In this document: in pieces, positions 17,291 through 26,316 of the stretch
How the letters are laid out: every line of letters starts with the position of its first letter
Position numbering within the stretch: the stretch's first letter is position 1
Source of the DNA: Collinsella sp.
GTDB lineage: Bacteria; Actinomycetota; Coriobacteriia; Coriobacteriales; Coriobacteriaceae
Assembly: GCA_019424965.1 (NCBI GenBank)
Contig: JAHYYL010000001.1
Span: 24,762 to 88,761, forward strand
Reading direction: 5' to 3'
Length of the DNA stretch: 64,000 bases
The notes under the pieces: model-generated
What the model was told of the DNA's origin: nothing
The model's input: the letters and a program-made list of their open reading frames with translations, nothing else
Database searches by the model: none
Program-made: the position numbers and the translations under genes

Positions 17291-18526
17291 TTGACCGCCG
17301 CAACCACGCCTAAAAGTAAGTCAACCGCCGCCGCGCTCTCCCCCGCGCGCACCAGGCTCTGCCTGGCGCTGCTCGTGCTGCTGGGATTCTCGCTCGGCTG
17401 CTCCGAGTTCGTGGTCATCGGCATCGAAAGTGACTTGGCGACGGAACTCGGCATATCGCTTGCCGCTGCGGGCCAGCTCATCAGCGTTTTTGCACTGGTC
17501 TACGCCATCGCGACGCCGGTGCTTGCGCTCAGCACGGGGCGCTTCCGTCGTTACCAGCTGCTCGTGTGCTACAGCATTATCTTTGTGCTCGGCAATCTGG
17601 TCATGGCGTTGGCGCCCAACTTCCAGGTACTGTTTATCTCGCGCATTGTCCTGGGATCCGTCTCGGGCGCACTGCTCGCCGTGGGCGTGACGTACATCCC
17701 CGAGCTGCTGTCCCCGCAGCAAACTTCGCTTGCCATCTCGGTGGTCTACGGAGCGTTATCCGTGGCAATGGTCTTTGTCACTTCGATCGGCAAGTTCATG
17801 GCCGACACGCTCGATTGGCACGTGGCCATGTACGGCACGCTGACCTTTGCCGTTTTGATCTGCGGAGCGCTCGTGGCGTTTATGCCGCGCGCTGGGCAAA
17901 CCGACGAGCCTGCCACCTTTCGCGAGCAGGCGGGGCTTCTACGCGAACCGAGCATCATCACCGGCATGCTCATCTTTTTGTTTGGCGTGGGATCGGTCTA
18001 TGTGTTCTACGGCTACGTGACGCCTTATCTTGAGCAGGTGCTGGGCATGGGCACTGTTCAGGCAAGCACCACGCTTATGGCCTACGGCGTGTTCTGCCTG
18101 GTCTCGAACATCTTGGGCGGATGGATCGACGCGCGCTTTGGCATGAAGGCGCTGCTTGTGACGTTTGTGCTGCAAGCTGCGGCGTTACTCGGGCTGTTTG
18201 CCGTGGGCGACACCATGCCGCTCGCGCTGGTCTTTGTCTTTAGCCTAGCGCTGCTCATGTACCTGTTCTCGGTGTCATGCATCACGCACTTTATGGACGT
18301 GGCGCGCAGCCGCCATCCCAAATCGATGGTACTCGCGAGCTCGGTAGAACCCATGGCGTTTAACGTCGGCATTTCGTTTGGCACCGCAGTGGGCGGCGCC
18401 GTGGTGAGCAGCGTTGGCATTGCCTACGTTGGCGCGGTTGGTGCCGCGTTCTCGCTTGTGGCCTGGGCGCTTACGCTGGTGACGATTAAGTTGGCTCGCT
18501 GGGAGCGCAAGCGGGCGAGGGCGTAA
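17291..18526 (+). CDS. MFS transporter, DHA1-like (sugar efflux/multidrug type)
   Basis: About 411 residues from TTG at 17291, which has GGAG eight bases upstream; an earlier GTG at 17282 or ATG at 17243 is possible. Twelve membrane segments and the loop motif TGRFRRYQLL mark a DHA1 (AraJ/YdhP-like) exporter; EFVVIGIESDLATELGIS near residue 35 is typical of that branch. Divergent from the LpdD-IDI gene with a shared 160-base upstream region containing a degenerate CAAAGG repeat. Substrate unknown. Confidence 0.88.
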   Translation: MTAATTPKSKSTAAALSPARTRLCLALLVLLGFSLGCSEFVVIGIESDLATELGISLAAAGQLISVFALVYAIATPVLALSTGRFRRYQLLVCYSIIFVLGNLVMALAPNFQVLFISRIVLGSVSGALLAVGVTYIPELLSPQQTSLAISVVYGALSVAMVFVTSIGKFMADTLDWHVAMYGTLTFAVLICGALVAFMPRAGQTDEPATFREQAGLLREPSIITGMLIFLFGVGSVYVFYGYVTPYLEQVLGMGTVQASTTLMAYGVFCLVSNILGGWIDARFGMKALLVTFVLQAAALLGLFAVGDTMPLALVFVFSLALLMYLFSVSCITHFMDVARSRHPKSMVLASSVEPMAFNVGISFGTAVGGAVVSSVGIAYVGAVGAAFSLVAWALTLVTIKLARWERKRARA

Positions 18527-18577
18527 GCACAGATGCGATACTCGAGCTCGATGATGGCGATCGAAAGGAAACCGCAT

Positions 18578-19024
18578 ATGCAACGTGTACTGTTTATCTG
18601 CTATGGAAATATCTGTCGCTCGACGATGGCTGAGTCGGTGTTTACCGAGCTGGTGCGCCGCGCTGGGCGCGCGGGCGAGTTTGTCATCGATTCTGCAGCG
18701 ACCTCAACTGAGGAGATCGGCAACCCGCCGCATCATGGCACGGTCGCCAAGCTGCGCGAGGTCGGGATTCCCGTCGTTGCCCACCGCGCACGCCAGGTGC
18801 GTCGCGCGGAGTATGGCGACTGGGATCACATTGTCTATATGGATGCCGAGAACGCGCGTGGCCTGCGTCGCATCTTTGGCGACGACCCCGACGGCAAGAT
18901 TACGCGCTTGCTCGATTGGACCGAGCGCCCCGGCGACGTGGCCGATCCCTGGTACACCGGCAACTTCGATGCCACCTACCGCGACGTGCTCGACGGTTGC
19001 ATCGCTATGCTCGAGCAGCTGTAG
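18578..19024 (+). CDS. Low-molecular-weight protein-tyrosine-phosphatase
   Basis: 148 residues from ATG 18578 with GAAAGGAAA upstream. The P-loop CYGNICRST near residue 8 (Cys nucleophile, Arg) and the general-acid DPWY near 129 are intact. Such enzymes dephosphorylate tyrosine kinases or act in resistance and capsule control; no kinase gene is nearby. About 50 bases downstream of the MFS gene, so possibly co-transcribed. Confidence 0.93.
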   Translation: MQRVLFICYGNICRSTMAESVFTELVRRAGRAGEFVIDSAATSTEEIGNPPHHGTVAKLREVGIPVVAHRARQVRRAEYGDWDHIVYMDAENARGLRRIFGDDPDGKITRLLDWTERPGDVADPWYTGNFDATYRDVLDGCIAMLEQL

Positions 19025-19061
19025 GCAAGCGAGCTCGCGAGGTGCGCCATTGGCATAAAAC

Positions 19062-19183
19062 GAGCGTGGATTATCTCCCGCATACAAATTGAGCGTGGAT
19101 TTTCTCCCACTTTGAGCGTTCAAGTGCGCTCTAGACGGGAGAAAATCCACGCTCATTTTCTCGGTGGGAGAAAATCCACGTTC
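19062..19183. repeat. Nested inverted repeat with four copies of GAGCGTGGATTTTCTCCC
   Basis: Copies at 19062-19079 and 19091-19108 point right; exact or near-exact inverted copies are at 19137-19154 and 19166-19183. The order A-B-B'-A' can fold into one long double-tiered hairpin. It sits between two convergent genes and ends three bases from the TIGR04076 gene, so it may serve as a bidirectional terminator. Confidence 0.85.
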
Positions 19184-19185
19184 AA

Positions 19186-19515
19186 CTACTCGTCGACGAT
19201 CTCGGCGAGCCAGACGTTGAGGGTGTCGACCTCGGGGCAGCAGAACTTTGCCGTACCAGGCTCGTTGCCAGGCACGGTTCCGCCATAGCGCAGGATATCG
19301 ATATAGGGAAAGCCCACATGGCAGGCCATGGCGCACATCTTGCCGCGATCGCGGTCAAAGTCAAAGACGTCGCCCGGCTTGTGACCATGGTGGCAGCGGC
19401 ACGCACCCAGCTGGTCCACGCAGCTCACGCGGATACGCGGACGCTTGCCGCGCGGAGCGCCGAGCGGCTTGTTCTCGCCCGCAGGCTTGACGCCGCCCTC
19501 GCCAGCATTACTCAT
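19186..19515 (-). CDS. TIGR04076 family small Cys-rich protein
   Basis: 109 residues from ATG 19515 (an ATG two codons upstream is also possible). Motifs CVDQLGACRCHHGHKPGDVF, KMCAMACHVGFPYIDILRYG and FCCPEVDTLNVWLAEI fit TIGR04076, a short anaerobe family of unknown function whose conserved cysteines suggest metal binding. Start overlaps the end of the vitamin B6 kinase (ATGAGTAA), so the two are translationally coupled. Confidence 0.8.
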   Translation of the reverse strand: MSNAGEGGVKPAGENKPLGAPRGKRPRIRVSCVDQLGACRCHHGHKPGDVFDFDRDRGKMCAMACHVGFPYIDILRYGGTVPGNEPGTAKFCCPEVDTLNVWLAEIVDE

Positions 19516-20332
19516 GGTCAATCACATCCAGGCAGGCCTCGATGGGCAGACCGGCCGACTTGTCCTCTTGGTCGGCATTGCGCTCGATAAGCTCGGCCAC
19601 CACACGCATGGCATCGGACGTCGCGCGTTGCAGGCTCCAACCTGCCATAACGCGGCCGACGAGCACCGCCGAAAACGTGTCGCCCGTGCCCGGGAAATAG
19701 ACCGGAATGAGCTCAAAGGGAATCGTGAAGTACTCCCCCGCCACATAGTCGTAACCGATAACCGCGTTCGTGCCATTGACCACGGCGCTCGTAATGACCA
19801 CCGACTTGGCGCCCAGCTCACGCACGGCGTCCACGAGCGCACGAGCCTCATCGGCCGTAATCTGCTCGGCCATGGGCGTATCGGTGAGCAGACACGCCTC
19901 GGTGTAGTTTGGCACCGCATAGTCGGCGCACTCGAGCAGGTGCCGCATAAGGCCAATCGTGGACTCGGGCACACCGGCGTAGAGCTTGCCGTTGTCGCCC
20001 ATGATGGGGTCGACGAACACCTTGGTGCCCTTTTGCGCGCGACGGTGGCAAAAGTCCGAGATGATACGCGTCTCTTCCTCGGTCACGATAAAGCCGGTCG
20101 AGATGGCGTCGAACTCGAAGCCGAGCTCCTCCCAGATGGCAAGACTCTGACGCACGTACTCCGTGGTGTCGTGGATGTAGAACTTGGGGTAGTTGAGCGT
20201 GTCGGAAACGAGCGCCGTCGGCAGGTTATGGATACGGTAGCCCATGTGCGACAGCACCGGCAGCATGGCGGAAAGCGCGACCTTGCCGTAACCGCACATA
20301 TCGTTGATCAGCAGCAGCTGAGTGTTCTTCAT
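19508..20332 (-). CDS. Pyridoxal/pyridoxamine kinase (PdxY-like)
   Basis: 274 residues; ATG 20332 with AAGGGAGACCC. PfkB/ribokinase-type B6 kinase: opening LLINDMCGYGKVALSAMLP, VFVDPIMGDNGKLYAG in the middle and the catalytic anion-hole motif GTGDTFSAVLVG near 224. It phosphorylates vitamin B6 vitamers in salvage. Forms a two-gene unit with the overlapping TIGR04076 gene. Confidence 0.9.
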   Translation of the reverse strand: MKNTQLLLINDMCGYGKVALSAMLPVLSHMGYRIHNLPTALVSDTLNYPKFYIHDTTEYVRQSLAIWEELGFEFDAISTGFIVTEEETRIISDFCHRRAQKGTKVFVDPIMGDNGKLYAGVPESTIGLMRHLLECADYAVPNYTEACLLTDTPMAEQITADEARALVDAVRELGAKSVVITSAVVNGTNAVIGYDYVAGEYFTIPFELIPVYFPGTGDTFSAVLVGRVMAGWSLQRATSDAMRVVAELIERNADQEDKSAGLPIEACLDVIDHE

Positions 20333-20813
20333 GAGGGTCTCCCTTGTTTCGGGCACAGCGCAGCAGCGCCACAGTGCGACTAAGTGTAGCGCAGGAGGCG
20401 TTGTGGGCGGAGGCGAGCGGTACGAAGGGCAAATTGTTGCGGAAAGGTTTCGGAAATGGGGGCTGTTTGCTCCATAGCGGCCTAGTTGATGCTACTCATA
20501 TAGCGCCATTTCAAAACTATGCCTATTTACTACGTTTAACCGCCCGCCTCCAACCACAACGAATTTCTCTCCAACAAAACCGCAGGTAGATAGCTTGCGT
20601 TTTTTCAGAAATAGCTGTTGTGGTCAGCGATGCTGGATTCATCGTAGTAATTAGGCATGGTTTTTGGCAAGGCCGCTTCGAAAGGCATCATCGCAGCCCA
20701 AAACGATACCTTTTCCTTCGTCCCCAAGGGATCAGATTGCCGCTTAGGAGCGTTTGCAGCATCGAGCGGTTACGGCGTTTGGTAAAACGCCGTAACTTAA
20801 TAAGTTTGGTACC
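20333..20813. other. Long gene-free stretch upstream of marR
   Basis: No supported gene. It holds the B6 kinase promoter region, the 140-base palindromic element at 20519-20658, and about 150 bases with no recognised signal before the marR promoter. Confidence 0.6.
20519..20658. repeat. 140-base inverted-repeat-bounded element, copy 1
   Basis: Left end ATGCCTATTTACTACG and right end CGTAGTAATTAGGCAT are inverted copies with one mismatch. Inside is AACCGCAGGTAGATAGCTTG, nearly the same as in the copy at 29831-29964. No ORF is inside. Confidence 0.8.
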
Positions 20814-20876
20814 TTGACATTTATTTCTTGCACTCCTAAATTAGTTAGGCACAAAACAATTGCACTACCTAACTAA
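20814..20876 (+). promoter_or_regulatory. marR promoter with 9-base operator inverted repeat
   Basis: TTGACA at 20814-20819, 17-base spacer, TAAATT at 20837-20842. TTAGTTAGG at 20841-20849 and CCTAACTAA at 20868-20876 are perfect inverted repeats overlapping the -10 and the transcribed start, the expected place for MarR autorepression. Confidence 0.8.
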
Positions 20877-20892
20877 AGAAAGGAGCGACACC

Positions 20893-21399
20893 ATGTGCGA
20901 TGACCACATCGGCCTCTGCCCCCACACGCCGGGCGGCGACCCCCATGAACCCGCAGATGCGCCCGCGGCACAGTCCCAATCAGACGCGCTCGCCAAGCAC
21001 ATCCTAAACGGGCTGGGCTTCTGCGGCCACTTTCTGCACTTTCACGGCGGCGGCGCCTCGGGAAAGGCCCCCATCGTCTGCTTGCTCGCCAAGCAGCCAA
21101 ACGGCGAGATGTCACAGCAGGAACTAGGCCTGCACTTTGATCTTAAGCCCGGTTCGCTTTCCGAGATTCTCTCCAAGATCGAATGCGCCGGCCTTATCGA
21201 GCGCAGCCGCAATCCCAAAGACCGGCGGCAGCTCACCATTCGCCTGACCGAAGCGGGATGGGAAAAGGCCCGCGTAGAGCAGGCGGCCCGCATTCGCTTT
21301 AGAGAGCAGGCCTTTAGCGCGCTCACCCACGACGAGCGCGAGGACCTCGCCGAAATGCTCGATAAAATCCTCGTAACCTGGGAGGAACTGGTTGATTAA
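20893..21399 (+). CDS. MarR family transcriptional regulator
   Basis: 168 residues, AAAGGAGCGACACC before ATG 20893. Winged helix seen at about 60-130: MSQQELGLHFDLKPGSLSEI recognition segment, then NPKDRRQLTIRLTEAGW wing. The N-terminus is unusual in having His and Cys residues (CDDHIGLCPH, CGHFLHFHGG), which might bind metal or sense thiols; that is inference. First gene of an operon with two ABC exporter genes: its stop overlaps the next start. Autoregulation through the inverted repeat in its promoter is likely. Confidence 0.92.
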   Translation: MCDDHIGLCPHTPGGDPHEPADAPAAQSQSDALAKHILNGLGFCGHFLHFHGGGASGKAPIVCLLAKQPNGEMSQQELGLHFDLKPGSLSEILSKIECAGLIERSRNPKDRRQLTIRLTEAGWEKARVEQAARIRFREQAFSALTHDEREDLAEMLDKILVTWEELVD

Positions 21400-23206
21400 A
21401 ACCCTCATGGGAAGCATCCGCGACTATATGAAAGTCACTGTTGCCACGCCGCTGCTCGTGCTTGGCGAGGTGCTCTGCGAGATGCTGATTCCATTTATCA
21501 CCGCCAACCTGATCGACGCTATCAAAGACGGCGCCACCGTAGCCGAGATGCTTCCCACCGCAGGCTTTTTGGTGCTCATCGCGCTGACGTCGCTTGCTTT
21601 TGGCGCCGCGGCTGGTGTCACCTGCAGCCATGCGAGCTGCGGATTCGCCAAGAACCTGCGTCACGACCTGTTCTACAAGATCCAGACGTTCAGCTTTGCC
21701 AACATCGATGAGTTCTCGAGCTCCTCGCTCGTCACGCGCCTGACCACCGATATCAACAACGTGCAGCAGGCCTTTATGATGATCATCCGTATCGCCGTGC
21801 GCGCGCCGCTGGTATTGATCTTCGCCTTTACCATGGCGTTTATCATGGGCGGCAGCGTCGCCATGGTCTACCTGGTCATAATTCCGCTGCTGGGCTTTGG
21901 ACTGTTCTTTATCATCTTTAAGGTGCGCCCCATCTTCTCGCGCGTGTTCCACAAGTATGATGCCCTTAACGAGTCCGTTGAGGAAAACGTCACCGGCATG
22001 CGCGTGGTCAAGAGCTATGTGCGCGAAGACTTTGAGAAGGAGAAGTTCGCGACCGCCGCGCGCGACGTCCAGATGGACTTCACCCGCGCCGAGAAGCTGC
22101 TCGCCTTTAACAACCCCATGATGAACATCTGCGTCAACGGCGCGTTTGTCGTCATCATCTACCTGGGCTCCAAGCTCATCATCACGAGCCAGGGCACGCT
22201 GTTCGACGTGGGCCAGCTCTCCTCGACCTTTACCTATGGTTTCCAGATTCTCATGAGCCTGATGCAGCTGTCGATGATCTTTGTCATGGTGACCATGGCC
22301 GACGAATCGGCACACCGCATTGCCGAGGTGCTGGCCGCCGAGCCCACGATCGCCGATCCCGCCGAGCCCGTGCTCGAGGTTGCCGACGGTTCCATCGACT
22401 TTGACCACGTGAGCTTTAAGTATTCCAAGCATGCGAAGCGCCAGGCGCTCGACGATATCGACCTGCACATTACGAGCGGCGAGACCATCGGCATCATCGG
22501 CGGCACCGGCTCGGCCAAGTCCACGCTCGTTAACCTCATCGCCCGCCTGTACGACACCACCGAAGGCGCTGTGCGCGTGGGCGGCGTGGACGTGCGCGAC
22601 TACGACCTGGACGCGCTGCGTCACCAGGTCGCCATGGTGCTGCAGAAAAACGTGCTGTTTAGCGGCACCATCGCCGAGAACCTGCGTTGGGGCGACCCGA
22701 ACGCCACCGACGAGGAAGTCCGCGAGGCAGCGCATCTGGCCTGCGCCGACGAGTTTGTCGACGGTTTCCCCAAGGGCTACGACACCTGGATCGAACAGGG
22801 CGGCTCTAATGTTTCGGGCGGTCAGAAGCAGCGCCTGTGCATTGCACGCGCCCTGTTGCGTCGCCCCAAGATCTTGATCCTGGACGACTCCACCAGCGCC
22901 GTCGACACCAAGACTGACGCCAAGATTCGCGCAGGCCTGGCAAGCTATCTGCCCAACACGACCAAGCTCATCATCGCCCAGCGCATCAGCTCCGTGCAGG
23001 ACGCAGACCGCATCATTGTCATGGAGGGCGGCCGCATCGCACAGATCGGCAACCACGAAGAGCTGCTCAAGACGAGCGAGATCTACCGAGAGACCTTTAC
23101 CTCGCAAAACAAGATGTCTGCCGAGGGCGAAGGGGCCGTCGAGGCCGACACCGAGGCATCCGCAACGCAAGCTCAGACCCAGGAAGGAGGCGAGGCACAT
23201 GAGTAA
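21392..23206 (+). CDS. Multidrug ABC exporter subunit A (permease-ATPase)
   Basis: 604 residues. TTG at 21392 is preferred because GGGAGG lies six bases upstream and it overlaps the marR stop; ATG 21407 is the alternative. Six-helix ABC exporter domain, then ATPase with Walker A GGTGSAKST (Ala in place of the usual Gly), signature VSGGQKQR and Walker B LILDDSTSAVD. In the last, Asp replaces the catalytic Glu, so this is the degenerate site partner typical of heterodimeric exporters. The partner follows with an 8-base overlap. Confidence 0.92.
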   Translation: MIKTLMGSIRDYMKVTVATPLLVLGEVLCEMLIPFITANLIDAIKDGATVAEMLPTAGFLVLIALTSLAFGAAAGVTCSHASCGFAKNLRHDLFYKIQTFSFANIDEFSSSSLVTRLTTDINNVQQAFMMIIRIAVRAPLVLIFAFTMAFIMGGSVAMVYLVIIPLLGFGLFFIIFKVRPIFSRVFHKYDALNESVEENVTGMRVVKSYVREDFEKEKFATAARDVQMDFTRAEKLLAFNNPMMNICVNGAFVVIIYLGSKLIITSQGTLFDVGQLSSTFTYGFQILMSLMQLSMIFVMVTMADESAHRIAEVLAAEPTIADPAEPVLEVADGSIDFDHVSFKYSKHAKRQALDDIDLHITSGETIGIIGGTGSAKSTLVNLIARLYDTTEGAVRVGGVDVRDYDLDALRHQVAMVLQKNVLFSGTIAENLRWGDPNATDEEVREAAHLACADEFVDGFPKGYDTWIEQGGSNVSGGQKQRLCIARALLRRPKILILDDSTSAVDTKTDAKIRAGLASYLPNTTKLIIAQRISSVQDADRIIVMEGGRIAQIGNHEELLKTSEIYRETFTSQNKMSAEGEGAVEADTEASATQAQTQEGGEAHE

Positions 23207-25118
23207 GGCAACGACCGCCGAGCGCGCGCTCAACCGTAAGGGCGGCACCATGTCGCGCCTCATCAAGACGCTCTTTGACTTCTATCCCGTGCTTTTGCCC
23301 CTTGTCGTCGCCGGCGTGGTGCTCTGCGCCATCATCAACTCCATCGGCGCGACCTTCCTGCAGAGCGCCCTGCAGATTATTAGCGAATCGTGGCAGTCGG
23401 GCGATTGGGAAGCCGCACAGCCCAAGATTCTGCAGCTCGTGACCACCCTCGCCTGCATCTACGGCGTCGGTGTCCTGTCCTCGCTCTTCTGGAACCGCGC
23501 CATGGCTATCGTCACGCAGGGCTCGCTCGAGAAGCTGCGCGAGATGATGTTCAACCGCATGCAGGACCTGCCGATCCGCTACTTCGACACGCACCAGCGC
23601 GGCGATATCATGAGCCACTACACCAACGACATCGATACGCTGCGCCAGATGATCAGTCAGTCGCTGCCCAACCTGCTCATGACGATCATCATCATCGTCA
23701 CGGTGTTCTTTATCATGCTGTACTACAGCGTGTGGATGTGCCTGGTCATCATCGCCGGCGTCGCCTTTATGACCTTTATGACCAAGCTGCTCGGCTCCAA
23801 TTCCGCGCGTTTCTTCATTGCGCAGCAGACCGAGCTCGGCGTGGTCGAGGGCCATATCGAGGAAGTCATGAACGGTCAGAAGGTCGTCAAGGCGTTCTGC
23901 CACGAGTCTGCCGCCGAGGCCGATTTTGACGAGCGCAACGAAAAGCTCTTCGAGGTCTCACAGAAGGCCAACATGTACGCCAACATCCTCATGCCCATCC
24001 TTATGAACCTGGGCAACTTGCTCTACGTGCTGGTGGCCCTTGCCGGCGGCATTTTCCTGGCGCTGGGCGTGCCCAACCTGAGCATCTCGGGCATGGCGCT
24101 GTCGATCGCCGTCGTGGTGCCGTTCCTCAACATGACCAAGCAGTTCTGCGGACAGATCGGCCAGATCTCGCAGCAGATCAACGCCGTGGTCATGGGCCTC
24201 GCCGGCGCCGACCGTATCTTTGAGCTCATCGACGAGAAGCCCGAAGCCGACGAAGGCTATGTGACGCTCGTCAACGCGCAGGTCAACCCCGATACCTGGC
24301 AGCTCGAGGAGGCTGACCACCACACCGGCATGTGGGCGTGGAAACATCCGCACCGCGCAACCGGCGAGATCGAGTACGTGCCGCTGCGTGGCGACCTGGT
24401 CATGGACAACGTCGACTTTGGCTACACGCCCGACCACGAAGTGCTGCACGGCGTGTCCGTGTTTGCCAAGCCGGGCCAGAAGATCGCGTTTGTCGGCGCC
24501 ACCGGAGCCGGCAAGACGACCATCACCAACCTCATCAACCGCTTCTACGACATTGCCGACGGCAAGATCCGCTACGACGGCATCAACGTCAACAAGATCC
24601 GCAAGGCCGACCTGCGCCGAAGCCTGGGCGTCGTGCTGCAGGACGTGAACCTGTTCACCGGCACCGTGATGGACAACATCCGCTACGGCAACCTGGACGC
24701 CACCGACGAGGAGTGCATCGCAGCGGCCAAGCTCGCGGGCGCAGACGACTTTATCACCCGCCTGCCCGACGGCTACGACACCATGCTCACCGGCAACGGC
24801 GCACAGCTGTCGCAAGGCCAGCGCCAGCTGATCTCGATCGCCCGCGCCGCCGTCGCCGATCCGCCGGCGATGATTCTGGACGAGGCTACGTCGAGTATCG
24901 ACACCCGCACCGAGGCCATCGTGCAGGAGGGCATGGATAAGCTCATGGAGGGCCGCACGACGTTTGTCATCGCGCACCGCCTGTCCACCGTGCGCAACTC
25001 CGACGCGATCATCTGTCTGGATCACGGCCGCATCATCGAGCGCGGCAACCACGACGAGCTGATCGCCAAGCGCGGGTATTACTACCAGCTGTACACGGGT
25101 GCATTTGAGCTCGAGTAG
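23199..25118 (+). CDS. Multidrug ABC exporter subunit B (permease-ATPase)
   Basis: 639 residues from ATG 23199 with GGAAGGAGG upstream; overlaps the previous gene by ATGAGTAA. ABC exporter membrane domain and ATPase with Walker A GATGAGKTT, signature LSQGQRQL and canonical Walker B MILDEATSSID with catalytic Glu. A stretch of about 45 residues (near 350-395, PDTWQLEEADHHTGMWAWKH) is inserted between the membrane and ATPase domains. Together with subunit A it forms one asymmetric heterodimer, presumably induced when MarR releases its operator. Confidence 0.93.
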   Translation: MSKATTAERALNRKGGTMSRLIKTLFDFYPVLLPLVVAGVVLCAIINSIGATFLQSALQIISESWQSGDWEAAQPKILQLVTTLACIYGVGVLSSLFWNRAMAIVTQGSLEKLREMMFNRMQDLPIRYFDTHQRGDIMSHYTNDIDTLRQMISQSLPNLLMTIIIIVTVFFIMLYYSVWMCLVIIAGVAFMTFMTKLLGSNSARFFIAQQTELGVVEGHIEEVMNGQKVVKAFCHESAAEADFDERNEKLFEVSQKANMYANILMPILMNLGNLLYVLVALAGGIFLALGVPNLSISGMALSIAVVVPFLNMTKQFCGQIGQISQQINAVVMGLAGADRIFELIDEKPEADEGYVTLVNAQVNPDTWQLEEADHHTGMWAWKHPHRATGEIEYVPLRGDLVMDNVDFGYTPDHEVLHGVSVFAKPGQKIAFVGATGAGKTTITNLINRFYDIADGKIRYDGINVNKIRKADLRRSLGVVLQDVNLFTGTVMDNIRYGNLDATDEECIAAAKLAGADDFITRLPDGYDTMLTGNGAQLSQGQRQLISIARAAVADPPAMILDEATSSIDTRTEAIVQEGMDKLMEGRTTFVIAHRLSTVRNSDAIICLDHGRIIERGNHDELIAKRGYYYQLYTGAFELE

Positions 25119-25172
25119 GCTTGGCCACTGACGGAGGGTGCCCCGGGGCGGTTGGCCAGGGGCTCGTTTTGT

Positions 25173-25210
25173 AAGTAGCTAAAAAAGCCTCGTCCTAACA
25201 TTAGCTACTT
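25173..25210. terminator. Inverted repeat between convergent exporter and LysR genes
   Basis: AAGTAGCTAA at 25173-25182 and TTAGCTACTT at 25201-25210 are exact inverted copies; the right arm contains the LysR stop codon. Probably a shared terminator, though the loop is long (18 bases). Confidence 0.4.
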
Positions 25211-26083
25211 GAGGAGTTGGGCCATGGCGTTGACGAATTTTTGGACTTGGAGGGTGGGCTCGAGCGGGTAGTGCAAATAGACCGGCACCTCGCGGCCGCA
25301 CAAAAACGGTACGCCCACAAAGGCCGGGTGCACGCCCGACCACGCTCCGCAGGTGAGCACCGCGTCGCCCTTTTCCTCCGCCTCGTTAAAAAGCGCAAAG
25401 TCAAAGCTGTCCACGTCGATCACGTCCACGCCGCCGTCGGCCAAAAGATCGATACGCAGGCTGTCCATGGCGTCGTTGCCGTGACGAAGCACGCGCAGGC
25501 GCATACCCTCCAGGTCGGCAACCGTGATGCGCGTCTTGCGCGCGAGTCGGCTTGTGCGCGGCACGTCGATATAAAACGGCACGGTAACGATGCGAAGCTT
25601 TTGGCAGGCGTCTCCCCAGCGCGGGGTCGAAAAACTCGACTGCACCACGTCGACCTCGCGTCCCAGACTGCGCATAACGGTCTCGTGCTCATCGTAAAGG
25701 TCCCCCACCGGCACAATCTCAAAACGCAAACGCGGTTCCATGTCGTGCAGCTGCGGCCATAGCGCGAGTGTATGGCGCCCCGGGCACATCATCGACACAC
25801 CCAGGCGCACGGCGCCGCCATCGCCCGCCGCGCGTCGGGCACGACGCAGTGCGTCCTCGGACTGGCGCATGATCGAGCGCGCGTCGTCCACCAGCAGAGC
25901 ACCCGCCGGCGTCACCTTGACGCCCGAATGCGAGCGCTCGAACAGCGTGATGCCGAACTCGGCCTCGAAGCCCGAAACCTGCTTGACGAGTGCCGGCGTC
26001 GACACGCGCAGCTTTGCCGCGGCACGCGAGAAACTTCCCAGCTCCGCGGCGGCCGAAATAGCGTCAAGTCGTCGATCGTACAC
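25205..26083 (-). CDS. LysR family transcriptional regulator
   Basis: 292 residues from GTG 26083, which has GGGAGATTGAC; the frame extends 11 codons further up to an ATG without a ribosome site. N-terminal helix-turn-helix (LDAISAAAELGSFSRAAAKL, STPALVKQVSGFEAEFGITL), then a substrate-binding domain. Divergent from the SDR/MFS/Gfo operon, which it probably controls from the 234-base shared region. Confidence 0.9.
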   Translation of the reverse strand: MYDRRLDAISAAAELGSFSRAAAKLRVSTPALVKQVSGFEAEFGITLFERSHSGVKVTPAGALLVDDARSIMRQSEDALRRARRAAGDGGAVRLGVSMMCPGRHTLALWPQLHDMEPRLRFEIVPVGDLYDEHETVMRSLGREVDVVQSSFSTPRWGDACQKLRIVTVPFYIDVPRTSRLARKTRITVADLEGMRLRVLRHGNDAMDSLRIDLLADGGVDVIDVDSFDFALFNEAEEKGDAVLTCGAWSGVHPAFVGVPFLCGREVPVYLHYPLEPTLQVQKFVNAMAQLLK

Positions 26084-26180
26084 GTCAATCTCCCGTTTTC
26101 GCACGCGCGGGCCCACAGCACCGCAGGGGGTCGTTTTCGCAGGTCACGCGCTCAATTGAGAACAAACCTCAATGTACAGT

Positions 26181-26197
26181 GTAAACCTACGGTTAAC
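26181..26197. promoter_or_regulatory. Candidate LysR operator
   Basis: GTAAACC-TAC-GGTTAAC is an imperfect dyad with a T/A pattern expected for a LysR-type site, in the middle of the divergent intergenic region. Confidence 0.35.
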
Positions 26198-26316
26198 GTC
26201 ATTCTAACAAATATGCAATTCACCTGCGCGAACGCTAAGCATACGATAACCAGCGAAAACCACGTGGGTCGGTTAATGGGAGCGACCCACCGGGAGGCAC
26301 AAGAAGGGAAGTTCCT

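Noticed and set aside
19062..19183. CRISPR array suspected from regular repeats
   Set aside because: Only four copies in two orientations, with unequal gaps and no cas genes; the arrangement is a nested palindrome.
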